Shown here: positions 34,754-43,180 of the stretch, piece by piece
Position numbering within the stretch: position 1 is the first letter of the stretch
Layout: each line of letters starts with the position of its first letter
DNA from: Microbacterium sp. TNHR37B
Lineage (GTDB): Bacteria > Actinomycetota > Actinomycetes > Actinomycetales > Microbacteriaceae
Length of the DNA stretch: 64,000 bases
Assembly: GCF_001620065.1 (NCBI RefSeq)
Contig: NZ_LQGV01000003.1
Span: 1,240,001 to 1,304,000 of the forward strand
Reading direction: 5' to 3'
Notes under the pieces: generated by a model
Seen by the model: the letters and a program-made list of their open reading frames with translations, nothing else
Database searches by the model: none
Told to the model about the DNA's origin: nothing
Position numbers and translations under genes: made by a program

Positions 34754-35949
34754 GCCACGGCTCCCGTACTGCGCAGGGCGTGAACATCGTCGTCGCTATA
34801 GCCGAGGCTCGTGAAGACCTCGGCCGTGTGCTGGCCGAGCTCCGGCGGCGCCGTCCGGACTCCCGGACGCACCCCGTCGTAGGTCACCGGATGCTTGAGC
34901 ACCCGCACGGTTCCGGCATCGGGGTGCTCGTACTGGTCGAAGCTGTCGTTGTGCTGCACCTGCGGGTCGGCGATCACGGCGTCGTGATCGTTGACGGGCG
35001 CCCACCACATCGCGGCGGCGCGGAAGACCTCCGCCCATTCGGCGGTCGGTCGGGTCGACAGGTGCGCGGCGACCCGCGCGTTGACGTCTTCGCGGCGGGC
35101 GAAGGCGTCGCCGGGCTCTATGCCGTTGAAGCCCTCGTCGTCGAACACCTCTCGCAGTTTCTGGGGGCTCGTGAGCGACAGGCAGATCCACCCGTCCGCG
35201 GTGCCGAACACCCCGTAGGGCGCGGTGTAGAACGGGCTCGACACCCCGCTCGCCGAGCGCTCGCCGCGGAAGCCGTTGAGGGCGTAGGTCAGTGGCTCGA
35301 TCTGCAGGTCGAGGGCGGCGTTGAGGAGGTTGCTCTCCACCTTCGTGCCCACTCCCGTGCGTTCGCGTCCGTGCAGGGCGGCAAGGATGCCGAAGGCCCC
35401 GAGTACCGCCCCGTGCTGATCGACGATGCAGGCCCCCGTCGGCTGCGGCGGCTGGTCGGCGCGCCCGGTCGCCATCGCGAGACCCGACATCGCCTGGATG
35501 AGCACGTCCTGCCCCGGGCGGTCGACGTAGGGTCCGTCGGACCCGTAGCCCGACAGCGACGCGTAGACGAGGCGCGGGTTGCGGGCGTGGAGCGCCTCCC
35601 AGCCGAACCCGAGCCGGTCGAGGGTGCCGGGGCGAAAGCTCTCGATCAGCACATCGGCGCTGTCGAGCAGGCGCAGCAGCGGCTCGGACGCATCGGGGTG
35701 CTTGAGGTCGACGACGATGCTCCGGACGTTGCGGTTGCCGAGACCGAAGAACGGGCTGTGCCCCTCCAGGAACGTCCCCGGCCCGGTCCACGAGCGCTCG
35801 AACGCGCCCGTCCGCGGTTCGATCTTGATGACGTCGGCGCCGAGGTCGGCCAGCAGCTGACTGGCCGACGGTCCCTGCAGGAAGTGCGTGAAGCTGACGA
35901 CGCGGATGCCGGAGAGCATCCCCGGGCCCGCCGCGGGGGTCGCGGACAT
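34750..35949 (-). CDS. CaiB/BaiF-family (class III) CoA-transferase
   Basis: A 399-residue family III CoA-transferase. Features are LSGIRVVSFTHFLQGPSASQLLADLGADVIKIE, then SFRPGTLDRLGFGWEALHARNPRLVYASLSGYG, with the catalytic Asp expected in YVDRPGQDVLIQAMSG. The enzyme moves CoA from a carboxylate-CoA donor to the pathway acid. ATG 35949 overlaps the epimerase stop (ATGA). Its presence in a sugar-linked operon suggests that the pathway makes or uses an organic acid that must be activated. Confidence 0.9.
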   Translation of the reverse strand: MSATPAAGPGMLSGIRVVSFTHFLQGPSASQLLADLGADVIKIEPRTGAFERSWTGPGTFLEGHSPFFGLGNRNVRSIVVDLKHPDASEPLLRLLDSADVLIESFRPGTLDRLGFGWEALHARNPRLVYASLSGYGSDGPYVDRPGQDVLIQAMSGLAMATGRADQPPQPTGACIVDQHGAVLGAFGILAALHGRERTGVGTKVESNLLNAALDLQIEPLTYALNGFRGERSASGVSSPFYTAPYGVFGTADGWICLSLTSPQKLREVFDDEGFNGIEPGDAFARREDVNARVAAHLSTRPTAEWAEVFRAAAMWWAPVNDHDAVIADPQVQHNDSFDQYEHPDAGTVRVLKHPVTYDGVRPGVRTAPPELGQHTAEVFTSLGYSDDDVHALRSTGAVA

Positions 35950-37010
35950 CAGAAGATCCCCGTCCGCACCTGGAACTTGCTGGGTTTGCCATAGAGCGGC
36001 TGGCCGCGCTCCACCCAGTCGGCCACCCAGTCGATCATCCGTTCCACCCCGACCACGGGGTTGCCGAGGAGGTGCTGCGCGCGCTCGCAGTTGACGAACA
36101 GCGCGCTGTCGCTTTCCTCGCCCTCGAACACCGGGGCGACACCGAACCTCCGGCCGAACTCCTGCGCCACATGGCGCACGCTCACGCATTCCGGGCCGCC
36201 GATGTTGATCGGTGTCGCGGGGGTCTCGCAGTGGGCCAGCAGCCGCACGAACTGGTTGATCGCGTCGCCCTGCCACTGGATGTTGACGTTGCCGGTGGCC
36301 AGCGGAATCGGGGTTCCGGTCTTCACCCAGTCCGCGATCTCCTGCAGCACGCCGTACCGCATGTCGATCGCGTACACGAAGCGCACGATGCGGCCCGGGG
36401 TGCCGTGCAGGCGCGAGAAGTACTGGAACGTCCGCTCGCGCCCGACGACGGAGTTGGCGTACTCGCCGGGCCGGGCCAGCGGCGGCACCTCTTCGGTCAC
36501 GCCGCCGCGCCGGGGGTCGGACCACGGGTAGACGTGGATCGTCGACAGTGCCACGATGCGGCTGTCGCGGAAGGCCTCGGCGACATAGCCGGGCACGAGC
36601 GTGTTCATTGCCCACAGGAAGTCCTCGCGCCCGCGGTAGTCGAACTTCAGCCCCGCCATGTAGATGACGTTCGGGAGTTTGGGGAGCGCCTCGACGGCCT
36701 CGCGGTCGAGCAGGTCGGCGGTGATCGCCTCCACGCCGTGCTCTTCGAGATACTCGCGCGAGCCCGCATCGCTGAAGCGGGCGACCCCGACGACGCGCTT
36801 GTGCGGGGCGGCGCGCTTGATGAGCCGCGCGAGACCGAGCCCCATCTTCCCGGCGACACCCAGCACGATGACGTCGCCGTCGAGGGCGGCGAGGTCCGCG
36901 ACGGTCGCCGACGTGGGGCGCGAGAGGAATTCGTCCAGCGCGTCGACGTCGTCGAACCGGTCGGGGAGCGGGTCGCGGTCGAGCAGCAGCGGTGGGGCGG
37001 TCGTCGTCAT
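35949..37010 (-). CDS. NAD-dependent epimerase/dehydratase (SDR)
   Basis: A 353-residue protein. About 40 N-terminal residues precede the Rossmann loop VLGVAGKMGLGLARLIKRA. The catalytic Ser/Thr is in IVALSTIHVYPW, and the usual YxxxK is replaced by YANSVVGRERTFQY, so the lysine position is Arg or shifted. The C-terminal domain holds GNVNIQWQGDAINQFVRLL and INIGGPECVSVRHVA. It probably acts on a nucleotide-free sugar or sugar acid; this is inference. It starts 17 bases after the DHDPS-type gene. Confidence 0.82.
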   Translation of the reverse strand: MTTTAPPLLLDRDPLPDRFDDVDALDEFLSRPTSATVADLAALDGDVIVLGVAGKMGLGLARLIKRAAPHKRVVGVARFSDAGSREYLEEHGVEAITADLLDREAVEALPKLPNVIYMAGLKFDYRGREDFLWAMNTLVPGYVAEAFRDSRIVALSTIHVYPWSDPRRGGVTEEVPPLARPGEYANSVVGRERTFQYFSRLHGTPGRIVRFVYAIDMRYGVLQEIADWVKTGTPIPLATGNVNIQWQGDAINQFVRLLAHCETPATPINIGGPECVSVRHVAQEFGRRFGVAPVFEGEESDSALFVNCERAQHLLGNPVVGVERMIDWVADWVERGQPLYGKPSKFQVRTGIF

Positions 37011-37027
37011 CGGGTGTTCCTCCAGGG

Positions 37028-38092
37028 TCACGTCAGCCACGCGTCTCGGTGCGCGGCGACGAAGTCGTCGTCGGTCAGGTGCGGGTAGGACGCCTGTACG
37101 CGGGTGATGTCGTCGGCCTGTCCGGGGGAGAGGGTCTCGTTCTCGTCGAGGCACCACACGCCGTCGAGGAGACCCTGACGGCGGAGCACCTCGTGCACGC
37201 CGGGGATGCATCCCGCGAAGTCGTGCACGGCGTCGTAGACCGCGCGGTTCGCATCGGTCACCTGGCTGTCGAGGGCGAGGAGGCGCGCGGGCACGGTGTC
37301 GTCGCGAGCGGTGCTCCGCAGCTCGTCGAACAGCTCCACGGCCCGGCGCGTCCAGACGCTCCAGTGTCCGAGAAGGCCGCCGACGATCCGCACCGTGACG
37401 AGCTCCTCGCCGCGACGGATCGCGAAAGGCTGCAGCAGGTCGAGCACGATGTGGTCGTCGTTGCCGGTGTAGAGGGCGATGCGTTCTTCGGCGCGAGCGT
37501 CGACCACGGCGCGGACGATGTCGATCGTCCGGTAGCGGTTGAAGGGGGCCATCTTGATCGCGATCACGCCCTCGATCTCGGCGAACCGTCGCCAGAAGTC
37601 GTAGCTCAGGTGCATTCCGCCGACCTCGGGGAGGAGCGCGAAGCCGATCACCGGCGCCACCTCCGCCACGGCACGGCAGTGGGCGAGGATCTCCGCCTCG
37701 TCCGAGCCCCGCCACGACGCGATGTTGAGGAGCACGGCGTGGTACCCCGTCGAGAGCGCGAGTTCCGCTTCGGCGACGGTCTGGCGCGTGTCGCCGATGA
37801 CGCCGGCGATCAGCGCGACGGGTCGGTCGGTCCAGGTCGCCGCCTCTTCGGCGGCGATGCGGAGGACGTCGGGGAAGAGCCCCGCGGCGCGGATGCCGAA
37901 CTGGGTCGTGTGCACACCCACCGCGAGACCGCCGACACCGGCGTCGAGGTAGTAGCGGCTGAGGGCGCGTTGGCGGCGCTCGTCGATGCGCCGGTCGGCC
38001 GTCAGCGCGAGGGGATGCGCCGGGATGACGGCGCCGCGCGCGATGATCTGCCGAGCGGCGTCGGCCGCGCTGTCGGGCTGCTGGAGCGTCAC
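37028..38092 (-). CDS. DHDPS/NAL-family lyase (dihydrodipicolinate synthase-like), long form
   Basis: A 354-residue TIM-barrel protein of the DapA/NanA superfamily, which cleaves or forms bonds through a lysine Schiff base. The N-terminal strand is IIARGAVIPAHPLALTADRRIDERRQ. The likely Schiff-base lysine is in GVIAIKMAPFNRY, where the usual pattern is xxxKxxS. The GTTGE substrate-carboxylate motif reads GVHTTQFG. It is about 50 residues longer than DapA, and no lysine pathway gene is near, so a role in sugar-acid or aromatic degradation is likelier. It heads the five-gene operon behind a predicted LacI operator. Confidence 0.85.
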   Translation of the reverse strand: MTLQQPDSAADAARQIIARGAVIPAHPLALTADRRIDERRQRALSRYYLDAGVGGLAVGVHTTQFGIRAAGLFPDVLRIAAEEAATWTDRPVALIAGVIGDTRQTVAEAELALSTGYHAVLLNIASWRGSDEAEILAHCRAVAEVAPVIGFALLPEVGGMHLSYDFWRRFAEIEGVIAIKMAPFNRYRTIDIVRAVVDARAEERIALYTGNDDHIVLDLLQPFAIRRGEELVTVRIVGGLLGHWSVWTRRAVELFDELRSTARDDTVPARLLALDSQVTDANRAVYDAVHDFAGCIPGVHEVLRRQGLLDGVWCLDENETLSPGQADDITRVQASYPHLTDDDFVAAHRDAWLT

Positions 38093-38173
38093 TGCTCACC
38101 TTTCGTTCTGGGGGAATCAAAGCACAGGGAACGAGAGGAGCGCAACCGTTTGTTCACACGTGCTGCATCGAGG

Positions 38174-38184
38174 TGCGCAATCCG
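38174..38184. promoter_or_regulatory. Predicted LacI operator of the five-gene CoA/DHDPS operon
   Basis: TGCGCAATCCG differs by one base from the shared element TGCGCAATCGAT over the common length. It sits 82 bases upstream of the first gene of the operon. Confidence 0.55.
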
Positions 38185-38265
38185 TTGCTCATTCGCGTGC
38201 GCAGGCAGTGTCCGCCGCGGGTCACGGGGCTGTGGATTCTCCCGGCACACGACTCCGGACGGAGG

Positions 38266-38300
38266 AGATCAGCCCGTGGCTGGACGGCGGGGGCTGATCT
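38266..38300 (-). terminator. Terminator downstream of lysE
   Basis: AGATCAGCCC (38266-38275) pairs perfectly with GGGCTGATCT (38291-38300), about 50 bases after the lysE stop on the minus strand. It separates lysE from the DHDPS-type operon promoter. Confidence 0.6.
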
Positions 38301-38349
38301 TCTTCGGGAGAACGCGCGGAGAAGTGCGGAACGTCGCCGGTGGGCGGCG

Positions 38350-38982
38350 TCAGCTCTTGGAGCCGGTGAGGGCGAGCGTGCCGCCGAGGCCGATCATCAT
38401 GACGCCACCTGCGCCGGCGAGCGTCGAGGTGCGTCGCGGCGACCGGGCGAACCACAGCCGGGCCGTGCCGGCAGCCAGTGCCCACACGCTGTCGCAGATG
38501 AGCGCGAGCACTTGGAAGACGATGCCGAGCAGGAGCAGTTGCGCCCACACCATGCCCGCCGACGGCGCGACGAACTGCGGCAGCACCGCGACGAAGAAGG
38601 CGATGGTCTTGGGGTTGGTGAGCCCCACGATGAAACCTTGTCCGAGAAGTCGCCACGACGAGGTCGGCACAGGGTCGGCTCCCGTCGCATGTGCGTGACG
38701 ATGCCGGATCGCCTGAATGCCCAGATAGACGAGGTAGAGCGCGCCGACGATCTTGATGACGGTGAAGGCGACGATCGACGAGGCGACGATGGCGCCGACG
38801 CCGAAGGCCACCGCGACGACCGCTGGCACGGTGCCGAGGGCGTTGCCGACGACGCTCAGTACCCCGGCGCGGCGACCCAACGCGATCGAGCGTCCGATGA
38901 CGAACAGCACGCTAGGCCCCGGAATCACGATGATCACGATCGACGCCACGGCGAAAGACACGAGGTTCTCGATCGGGATCAT
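38350..38982 (-). CDS. LysE/RhtB-family amino-acid exporter
   Basis: A 210-residue protein with six membrane segments. It shows the family signature FAVASIVIIVIPGPSVLFVIGRSIALGRRAG at the N-terminus, then YLGIQAIRHR and GFIVGLTNPKTIAFFVAVLPQF. Members export basic amino acids, homoserine or metabolites. ATG 38982 overlaps the stop of a small ORF that is a partial copy of another membrane gene (38979-39170). A 28-base piece of its 5' end recurs at 39694-39721. Confidence 0.9.
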   Translation of the reverse strand: MIPIENLVSFAVASIVIIVIPGPSVLFVIGRSIALGRRAGVLSVVGNALGTVPAVVAVAFGVGAIVASSIVAFTVIKIVGALYLVYLGIQAIRHRHAHATGADPVPTSSWRLLGQGFIVGLTNPKTIAFFVAVLPQFVAPSAGMVWAQLLLLGIVFQVLALICDSVWALAAGTARLWFARSPRRTSTLAGAGGVMMIGLGGTLALTGSKS

Positions 38983-39165
38983 GAGGGAACCGTACTCCCG
39001 CGGCGCCTGACACGCGAACCCGCGAGATACCGACCGAAGAAAACCAGATCGGCGATAAGGACGGCGAGGGCTGCTCCGAGGGCAAATCGCACGCACGCAA
39101 CGAGGCCGAAGCCATGCGACCAGATGAATGCCTCGTCCCTCGTGAACTCCGAAACGGTGACTGCC
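38930..39165. repeat. Duplicated 236-base unit, copy A
   Basis: It matches 39694-39929 at a constant offset of 764 bases. The first 28 bases (the lysE 5' end) are identical. The last 105 bases (the end of a membrane-protein gene) differ at about ten positions. The 103 bases between are diverged but equal in length. Confidence 0.8.
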
Positions 39166-39170
39166 CACAT
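38979..39170 (-). pseudogene. C-terminal fragment of a membrane-protein paralogue
   Basis: The 63-residue frame starting at ATG 39170 (MWAVTVSEFTRDEAFIWSHG...) is homologous to the last third of the membrane protein at 39746-40270 (VAVAELTRDETFIWSHG...). Its first part is replaced by unrelated sequence, so it looks like a remnant of a tandem duplication. It still has an open frame, one or two hydrophobic segments and an ATGA overlap with lysE, so it may be translated and coupled to lysE. Confidence 0.6.
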
Positions 39171-39204
39171 CGCAAGGTCGCTCCTCGAAACAGGCGGAGA
39201 CACC

Positions 39205-39675
39205 CTAATCGAGAGCACCCAGCACGTCTTCGAGGCGCCGTTTGATCGCGGCCACCACTTCGCGGCCGTTCGTAGGGGTATAGGCAGGGATGGCAGGGTC
39301 ATCCAGCGCAGCTTGGAGATCCGACCCCGACAACCCCGCAGGGAGATGCAGGCGCCACTCGTCGCCCGGGGGAGGCGCCGGCAGTCCTAGCTCCCCCATG
39401 AACTGCTCAAGTGCCTCCTGGACGTCGGCGATGTCCTCCGCGTCGGCCGGGCGTGTACGCCAGGTCTCACCGCCTCTACTCTCGCGGACCATACCGTGAA
39501 CCCTCGGCACCCGCTGAACGAAGCGGGGCCCCGCCAGGTAGGCGACCAGAGCCTGCGCTGTGCTAGCGGCGCTCAGAATGACGACCTCCCCTCCACCAGC
39601 GATTGGTGTGCTTGGAAGGCAGTCCCAGCGATTGACTTTCACGGAAAGTTGCACCCCGAGCGTCCCGAAGGGCAC
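39205..39675 (-). CDS. Hypothetical protein between duplicated blocks
   Basis: A 156-residue soluble protein with no family recognised. The N-terminal half is beta-rich (GVQLSVKVNRWDCLPSTPIAGGGEVVILSAA); the C-terminal half is acidic and helical (DAEDIADVQEALEQFMGELGLPAPPPGDEWRLHLPAG). It lies exactly between the two copies of the 236-base repeat, as if it was trapped or inserted during duplication. The start at 39675 is uncertain. Confidence 0.5.
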   Translation of the reverse strand: MPFGTLGVQLSVKVNRWDCLPSTPIAGGGEVVILSAASTAQALVAYLAGPRFVQRVPRVHGMVRESRGGETWRTRPADAEDIADVQEALEQFMGELGLPAPPPGDEWRLHLPAGLSGSDLQAALDDPAIPAYTPTNGREVVAAIKRRLEDVLGALD

Positions 39676-39693
39676 GCGAAGCCGGCACTCACA

Positions 39694-39929
39694 ATGATCA
39701 CGATCGACGCCACGGCGAAAGGCACTTCGGATGAGCGGGCGGTGGTCACTTCGCCGTGGTGGCTGTGCGGGCTCGCGGTGCTCGTGAAAAACCGCGGCCC
39801 GAGAAGATCAGGTGAGAAATGAGAACGGCGAGGGCTGCTCCGAGGGCAAATCGCAAGCACGCGACGAGGCCGAATCCATGCGACCAGATGAATGTCTCGT
39901 CCCTCGTGAGTTCCGCCACGGCGACCGCC
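39694..39929. repeat. Duplicated 236-base unit, copy B
   Basis: Second copy of 38930-39165. Its left end holds a 28-base orphan fragment of the lysE coding start (FAVASIVIIV in translation) with no rest of the gene. Its right end is the genuine 3' part of the full-length membrane-protein gene. Confidence 0.8.
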
Positions 39930-40270
39930 ACTCCCATCGACAGGGCAGCCGACACGGCAGCGAGAAGCACGTGGAGGCCGCGTCGCGCGAGGATCTCGGC
40001 TCGCGCCATCGTGACGGCGAGGTACAGCGCCACGAAGAGCACAAGCGGTAGGGCGTACCAGGGGTTTGCCACCGAATACAACACCGGCATCCAGAACGGT
40101 GCAGAGACCACATCCCACACCGTCGCACCCGGAGTCGTGCCGAAGATCGACGCACCCCAGATGAACACACCGTTGTAGAGCACGATGCTCAAGGCGGCGA
40201 CGCTCGTTCTCATGAACGCGCGCGCTCCTCGTGTCGCGGGAAGCGACTTGGCAGGTGCTTCTTCTGTCAT
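39746..40270 (-). CDS. Hypothetical four-segment membrane protein
   Basis: A 174-residue protein with about four hydrophobic segments and a conserved-looking end (ELTRDETFIWSHGFGLVACLRFALGAALAVLI). ATG 40270 overlaps by one base the stop of the secreted protein upstream (ATGA), so the two are made together and may interact. Its 3' third is duplicated at 38979-39170. No family recognised. Confidence 0.65.
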   Translation of the reverse strand: MTEEAPAKSLPATRGARAFMRTSVAALSIVLYNGVFIWGASIFGTTPGATVWDVVSAPFWMPVLYSVANPWYALPLVLFVALYLAVTMARAEILARRGLHVLLAAVSAALSMGVAVAVAELTRDETFIWSHGFGLVACLRFALGAALAVLISHLIFSGRGFSRAPRARTATTAK

Positions 40271-41589
40271 CAGTAGCTCCCAGTCTTCACCAGAGAATCG
40301 TAAGCGCAGAAATTTATGGCGGCGAGACAGCCAAAGCCATCGTTCTTGCGCTGCAGGATTCGGGTCCACGTGGAGCTCGAGTCGCGTCTCAGATACGCCT
40401 CATGGTTTGGCACAGGACGCCGAGTGCCCGCGAGGATCGAGTAGGATCCAGAACGTTTCACTTCAATTTGAAGCTCCGCGTAGATGGGCAGCGTCAAGGC
40501 GGGATTACAGAAAGGGTTGCCCACAGCGATCTTCATGTACAGTCTTGCGCTGGTCGAACTCATCGACTTGTTCGTGGTAGTGATGCCCGAGGTGCCAGCG
40601 TTCTTGGTGTCGTCATGGACCCAGACGTTGTTCGAGTTTTTGACCTGGCGCGTTGTGCTGCCGACAGACTTCACGGTAGACATGGTAGCCGTGGTCCACA
40701 TGAACTGCGTGGTGACCTGAGTGCGGCTGGTCCCGCTGCTGGAACTCCAAGAACGGTTGTCGCCCTTGAAACGGTAGGTACCAGTCGGTGGTGTGCAGGC
40801 GATCTGCGGACCCGCGACGTACGCGTCAGCAATGAACGTCCGGTATCGAAAAGTTGTCTTCGAGGGTGCCGCGGCGGCCGCTGATGCTGCGGCCGCTGTT
40901 GCTGCGGGTTCGGATTCGCTCGTCGGCACGGTCACTGGGATTCCCCAGGTCGTTGACTCCTGAGGAGGCTCGGTGTCCCCGGCGCGCACGGACGCAAGTT
41001 CGTCCTCGGTCAGCAGGTCTTCCCAGCGCTCTTCAGGGATAACTGAAGTCAGAGACGCCTGGTACATGTAGGACTGGCCTGGTGAAGCTGTCTCATCCAC
41101 GACATTCACGCGGGGCGCGCCGTCGTAAACGAGGGTATCTTCACGGGTCACTTGCAGGCGGAAGCCTTCAATGTCCGGGAGCAGTAGTTCGACGCGATCG
41201 TTACTCGCTACAGCCGCAGCGCGACTCTCTGGATCCGCGGAGTCAAGAAGCGCTCCAAAGACCGCAGCAAAACCTCCGTTGCCATCCTCAATCACCGCTG
41301 TCTCATCCTCGAACGAGCTTACCACCTCAGCTGGCTGGTATTCTCGTTGAAGCGAGTCTTCTATCGAGACGGAGTCGCCTGCGACCGCGGGAATAAGTGT
41401 GAAAGCCGAGTCGCCTGACTGCGATTCGTGTGTCGCGTCGGCTATCGCGGGCGATGCCGCAGTCGATGTGGCTAGCACAGTCACGGCTGCCAACAATAAG
41501 GCTCCCCAGTCGCCCACTCGAGATTCTCTCACAACTTCCCCAATCTGTGGATCTCGGACGATATTGCCGAAGAACTGGGCGGCGGTCAA
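40270..41589 (-). CDS. Secreted protein, possibly DUF3238-like
   Basis: A frame of up to 439 residues. A signal peptide core (GALLLAAVTVLATSTAASPAIADA) begins about 28 residues in, so the real start may be GTG 41532, just before VRESRVGDWG. The N-terminal half is acidic. An Ala-rich linker (ATAAAASAAAAAP) joins it to a C-terminal domain rich in Ser/Thr with RFKGDNRSWSSSSGTSRTQV and paired cysteines. The GDNR pattern and the RTFI opening recall DUF3238, but this is tentative. Composition is less G/C-rich than the neighbours. Confidence 0.6.
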   Translation of the reverse strand: MTAAQFFGNIVRDPQIGEVVRESRVGDWGALLLAAVTVLATSTAASPAIADATHESQSGDSAFTLIPAVAGDSVSIEDSLQREYQPAEVVSSFEDETAVIEDGNGGFAAVFGALLDSADPESRAAAVASNDRVELLLPDIEGFRLQVTREDTLVYDGAPRVNVVDETASPGQSYMYQASLTSVIPEERWEDLLTEDELASVRAGDTEPPQESTTWGIPVTVPTSESEPAATAAAASAAAAAPSKTTFRYRTFIADAYVAGPQIACTPPTGTYRFKGDNRSWSSSSGTSRTQVTTQFMWTTATMSTVKSVGSTTRQVKNSNNVWVHDDTKNAGTSGITTTNKSMSSTSARLYMKIAVGNPFCNPALTLPIYAELQIEVKRSGSYSILAGTRRPVPNHEAYLRRDSSSTWTRILQRKNDGFGCLAAINFCAYDSLVKTGSY

Positions 41590-41740
41590 ATCGCAGCACT
41601 CAGTACCCTCATGATGCCGCTCGCGACTTCATGATGACGAGTTGAATGACGATTCTGACTATCGAGGTTTGGTGCCCGGGTCGGTGTGTGAGCCGGTAGG
41701 CGAGGGTGCAGTGCCTTCGCCCGCCCGTCGACGCTCGCCG

Positions 41741-43180
41741 TCAGATGAGGGAGCGCGCCGTCTGCAGCGTCAGTTCCGGCAGGCCGGTCGTGTCGAGCGT
41801 GGGGGAGAACCCGAACGGTGCTGCAAGGGCGCTCGCGAAGTTCACGTCACCGCCCTCGATCCGCAGTCGTGCGCCCACTCTCTCGTCGGCGCGGTAGAGG
41901 TCGGGATGGTGAGCCAGGGCGTCGTCGACGATCGTGGCGCCGAGCGGGGTGAGCCGTCCGAAGTAGTGGTGGCCGTTGCGCTCCAGGTGCGTGAGGCCCA
42001 TCGCCGAGGCCACGACGAGGTCGTGCGACACGGTGAGCGGCGGCAGCGTCGAGAGGTCTTCGGCGGTCATGAGCCGGGTGCGCCCGTCGACTGCCGTCCG
42101 GTGGGCGGTGAGCACAGCGTTGGCAAGACCGCGGAACACGCCCTTGCACCCCTTGTAGGTGCCCCCGGCGTATCCGAGGTCGAGCGCTCGTCGGACGGCG
42201 CCCACATCGGCGTCGGACTCGTCGATGATCACTGCGATCCCGTCGGCGGTGAGGCGACCGAGCGTGTCGGCCAGGGCCGGGTCGAGGGCGACATCACGGT
42301 GCACCGGCTGTTCCACGGCGATGAGGCTCTCGCGCAGGCGCGGCCCGACCTCGGGGTCCGACCAGAGGTCGCCGATCCAGCGCTCCAGGTGGGCGCCGTC
42401 GCGCATCGACTCGTTGCCGTCGATCGTGAGTTGCGGAGTGACGGCGGCGGCGTCGCATACCCGGAAGATGCCCGCGAGGCGCACGCGATCGGCCGCCGGG
42501 TCGCCCGCGGTCTTGATCTTGAGGAATCGCACGCCCGTCTCACGCAACACGCCTTCCAGGCTCACCGGAAGGCCGTCCTGCGGCGGATCGACGCACTCCG
42601 CGTCGGTGAGCGCGTCGGCGAACCCCACCGTGTGGCGCACCGCGAGGCGCGACGCGGGGGCGCCGGGAAGGTGGGCTCGCCAGTCCGAGCTGCTCAGCTC
42701 AGGATGGAGGTCGGCGGGCGAGAACCCGAGCGTGCCGTCGTGCAGCGCCTCGACGAACGGACGCCCCGCGGCCCGGCACACCGCGTCGATCACGGCGCGC
42801 TCCACCAGGGCGGTTCCGAGCCCCGCAAGGAGCCCCGGCACGCCGTCGGCGGCGGCCCACGCCGACTGTCGCGCGTCCAGCTGGCGCCACAGGTCGAACG
42901 CGGTCTCGCCGCGGAGCCCTCGTGCGGCGTCGAGAGCATGGAGCACGACGCCCACGAGGCCGTCGAGGTCGTCGGAGAACGACGTCGTGGCGTCCTTCGT
43001 GAACCACTTGGGGGGCAGCTGCTCCGACGCCCAGCCGGTCACCGGTTCGGCACCGTCGATGCGCAGAGCCACCTCCACGACGGTGTGCGGCGCGACGGTC
43101 ATCTCGGCGATTCCGTAGCGGAACGGAAGGCGGGTCTGCACCCGCACCACCCGCGCCTGCGCGGAGACGAGCTCGATCAT
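41741..43180 (-). CDS. Enolase-superfamily dehydratase/racemase (mandelate racemase/muconate lactonizing type)
   Basis: A 479-residue protein, longer than the usual 370-420. The catalytic base motif KxK is in RFLKIKTAGD. Metal ligands are likely in LTIDGNES, AVEQPV and VIIDESDA. A C-terminal YKGCKGVFRGLANA supplies the opposite-face lysine. The superfamily abstracts the alpha-proton of a carboxylate, often dehydrating acid sugars. It overlaps the alpha-mannosidase stop (ATGA) and ends a three-gene operon. Substrate unknown; a sugar acid released in the same pathway is the natural guess. Confidence 0.85.
   Translation of the reverse strand: MIELVSAQARVVRVQTRLPFRYGIAEMTVAPHTVVEVALRIDGAEPVTGWASEQLPPKWFTKDATTSFSDDLDGLVGVVLHALDAARGLRGETAFDLWRQLDARQSAWAAADGVPGLLAGLGTALVERAVIDAVCRAAGRPFVEALHDGTLGFSPADLHPELSSSDWRAHLPGAPASRLAVRHTVGFADALTDAECVDPPQDGLPVSLEGVLRETGVRFLKIKTAGDPAADRVRLAGIFRVCDAAAVTPQLTIDGNESMRDGAHLERWIGDLWSDPEVGPRLRESLIAVEQPVHRDVALDPALADTLGRLTADGIAVIIDESDADVGAVRRALDLGYAGGTYKGCKGVFRGLANAVLTAHRTAVDGRTRLMTAEDLSTLPPLTVSHDLVVASAMGLTHLERNGHHYFGRLTPLGATIVDDALAHHPDLYRADERVGARLRIEGGDVNFASALAAPFGFSPTLDTTGLPELTLQTARSLI

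Larger units (their letters stand above)
38093..38349. promoter_or_regulatory. Promoter spacer of the DHDPS-type operon, with the lysE terminator
   Basis: This 257-base gap contains the operator-like element TGCGCAATCCG (38174-38184), about 82 bases before the DHDPS-type start. The lysE hairpin (38266-38300) lies further out. A clear -35/-10 pair was not found on the minus strand. AAACGGTTG-type sequence near 38140-38150 could be a second binding site. Confidence 0.55.

Noticed and set aside
37028..38092. Lysine-biosynthetic dapA
   Set aside because: Length, motifs and operon partners do not fit lysine synthesis; the same holds for 50398-51333.
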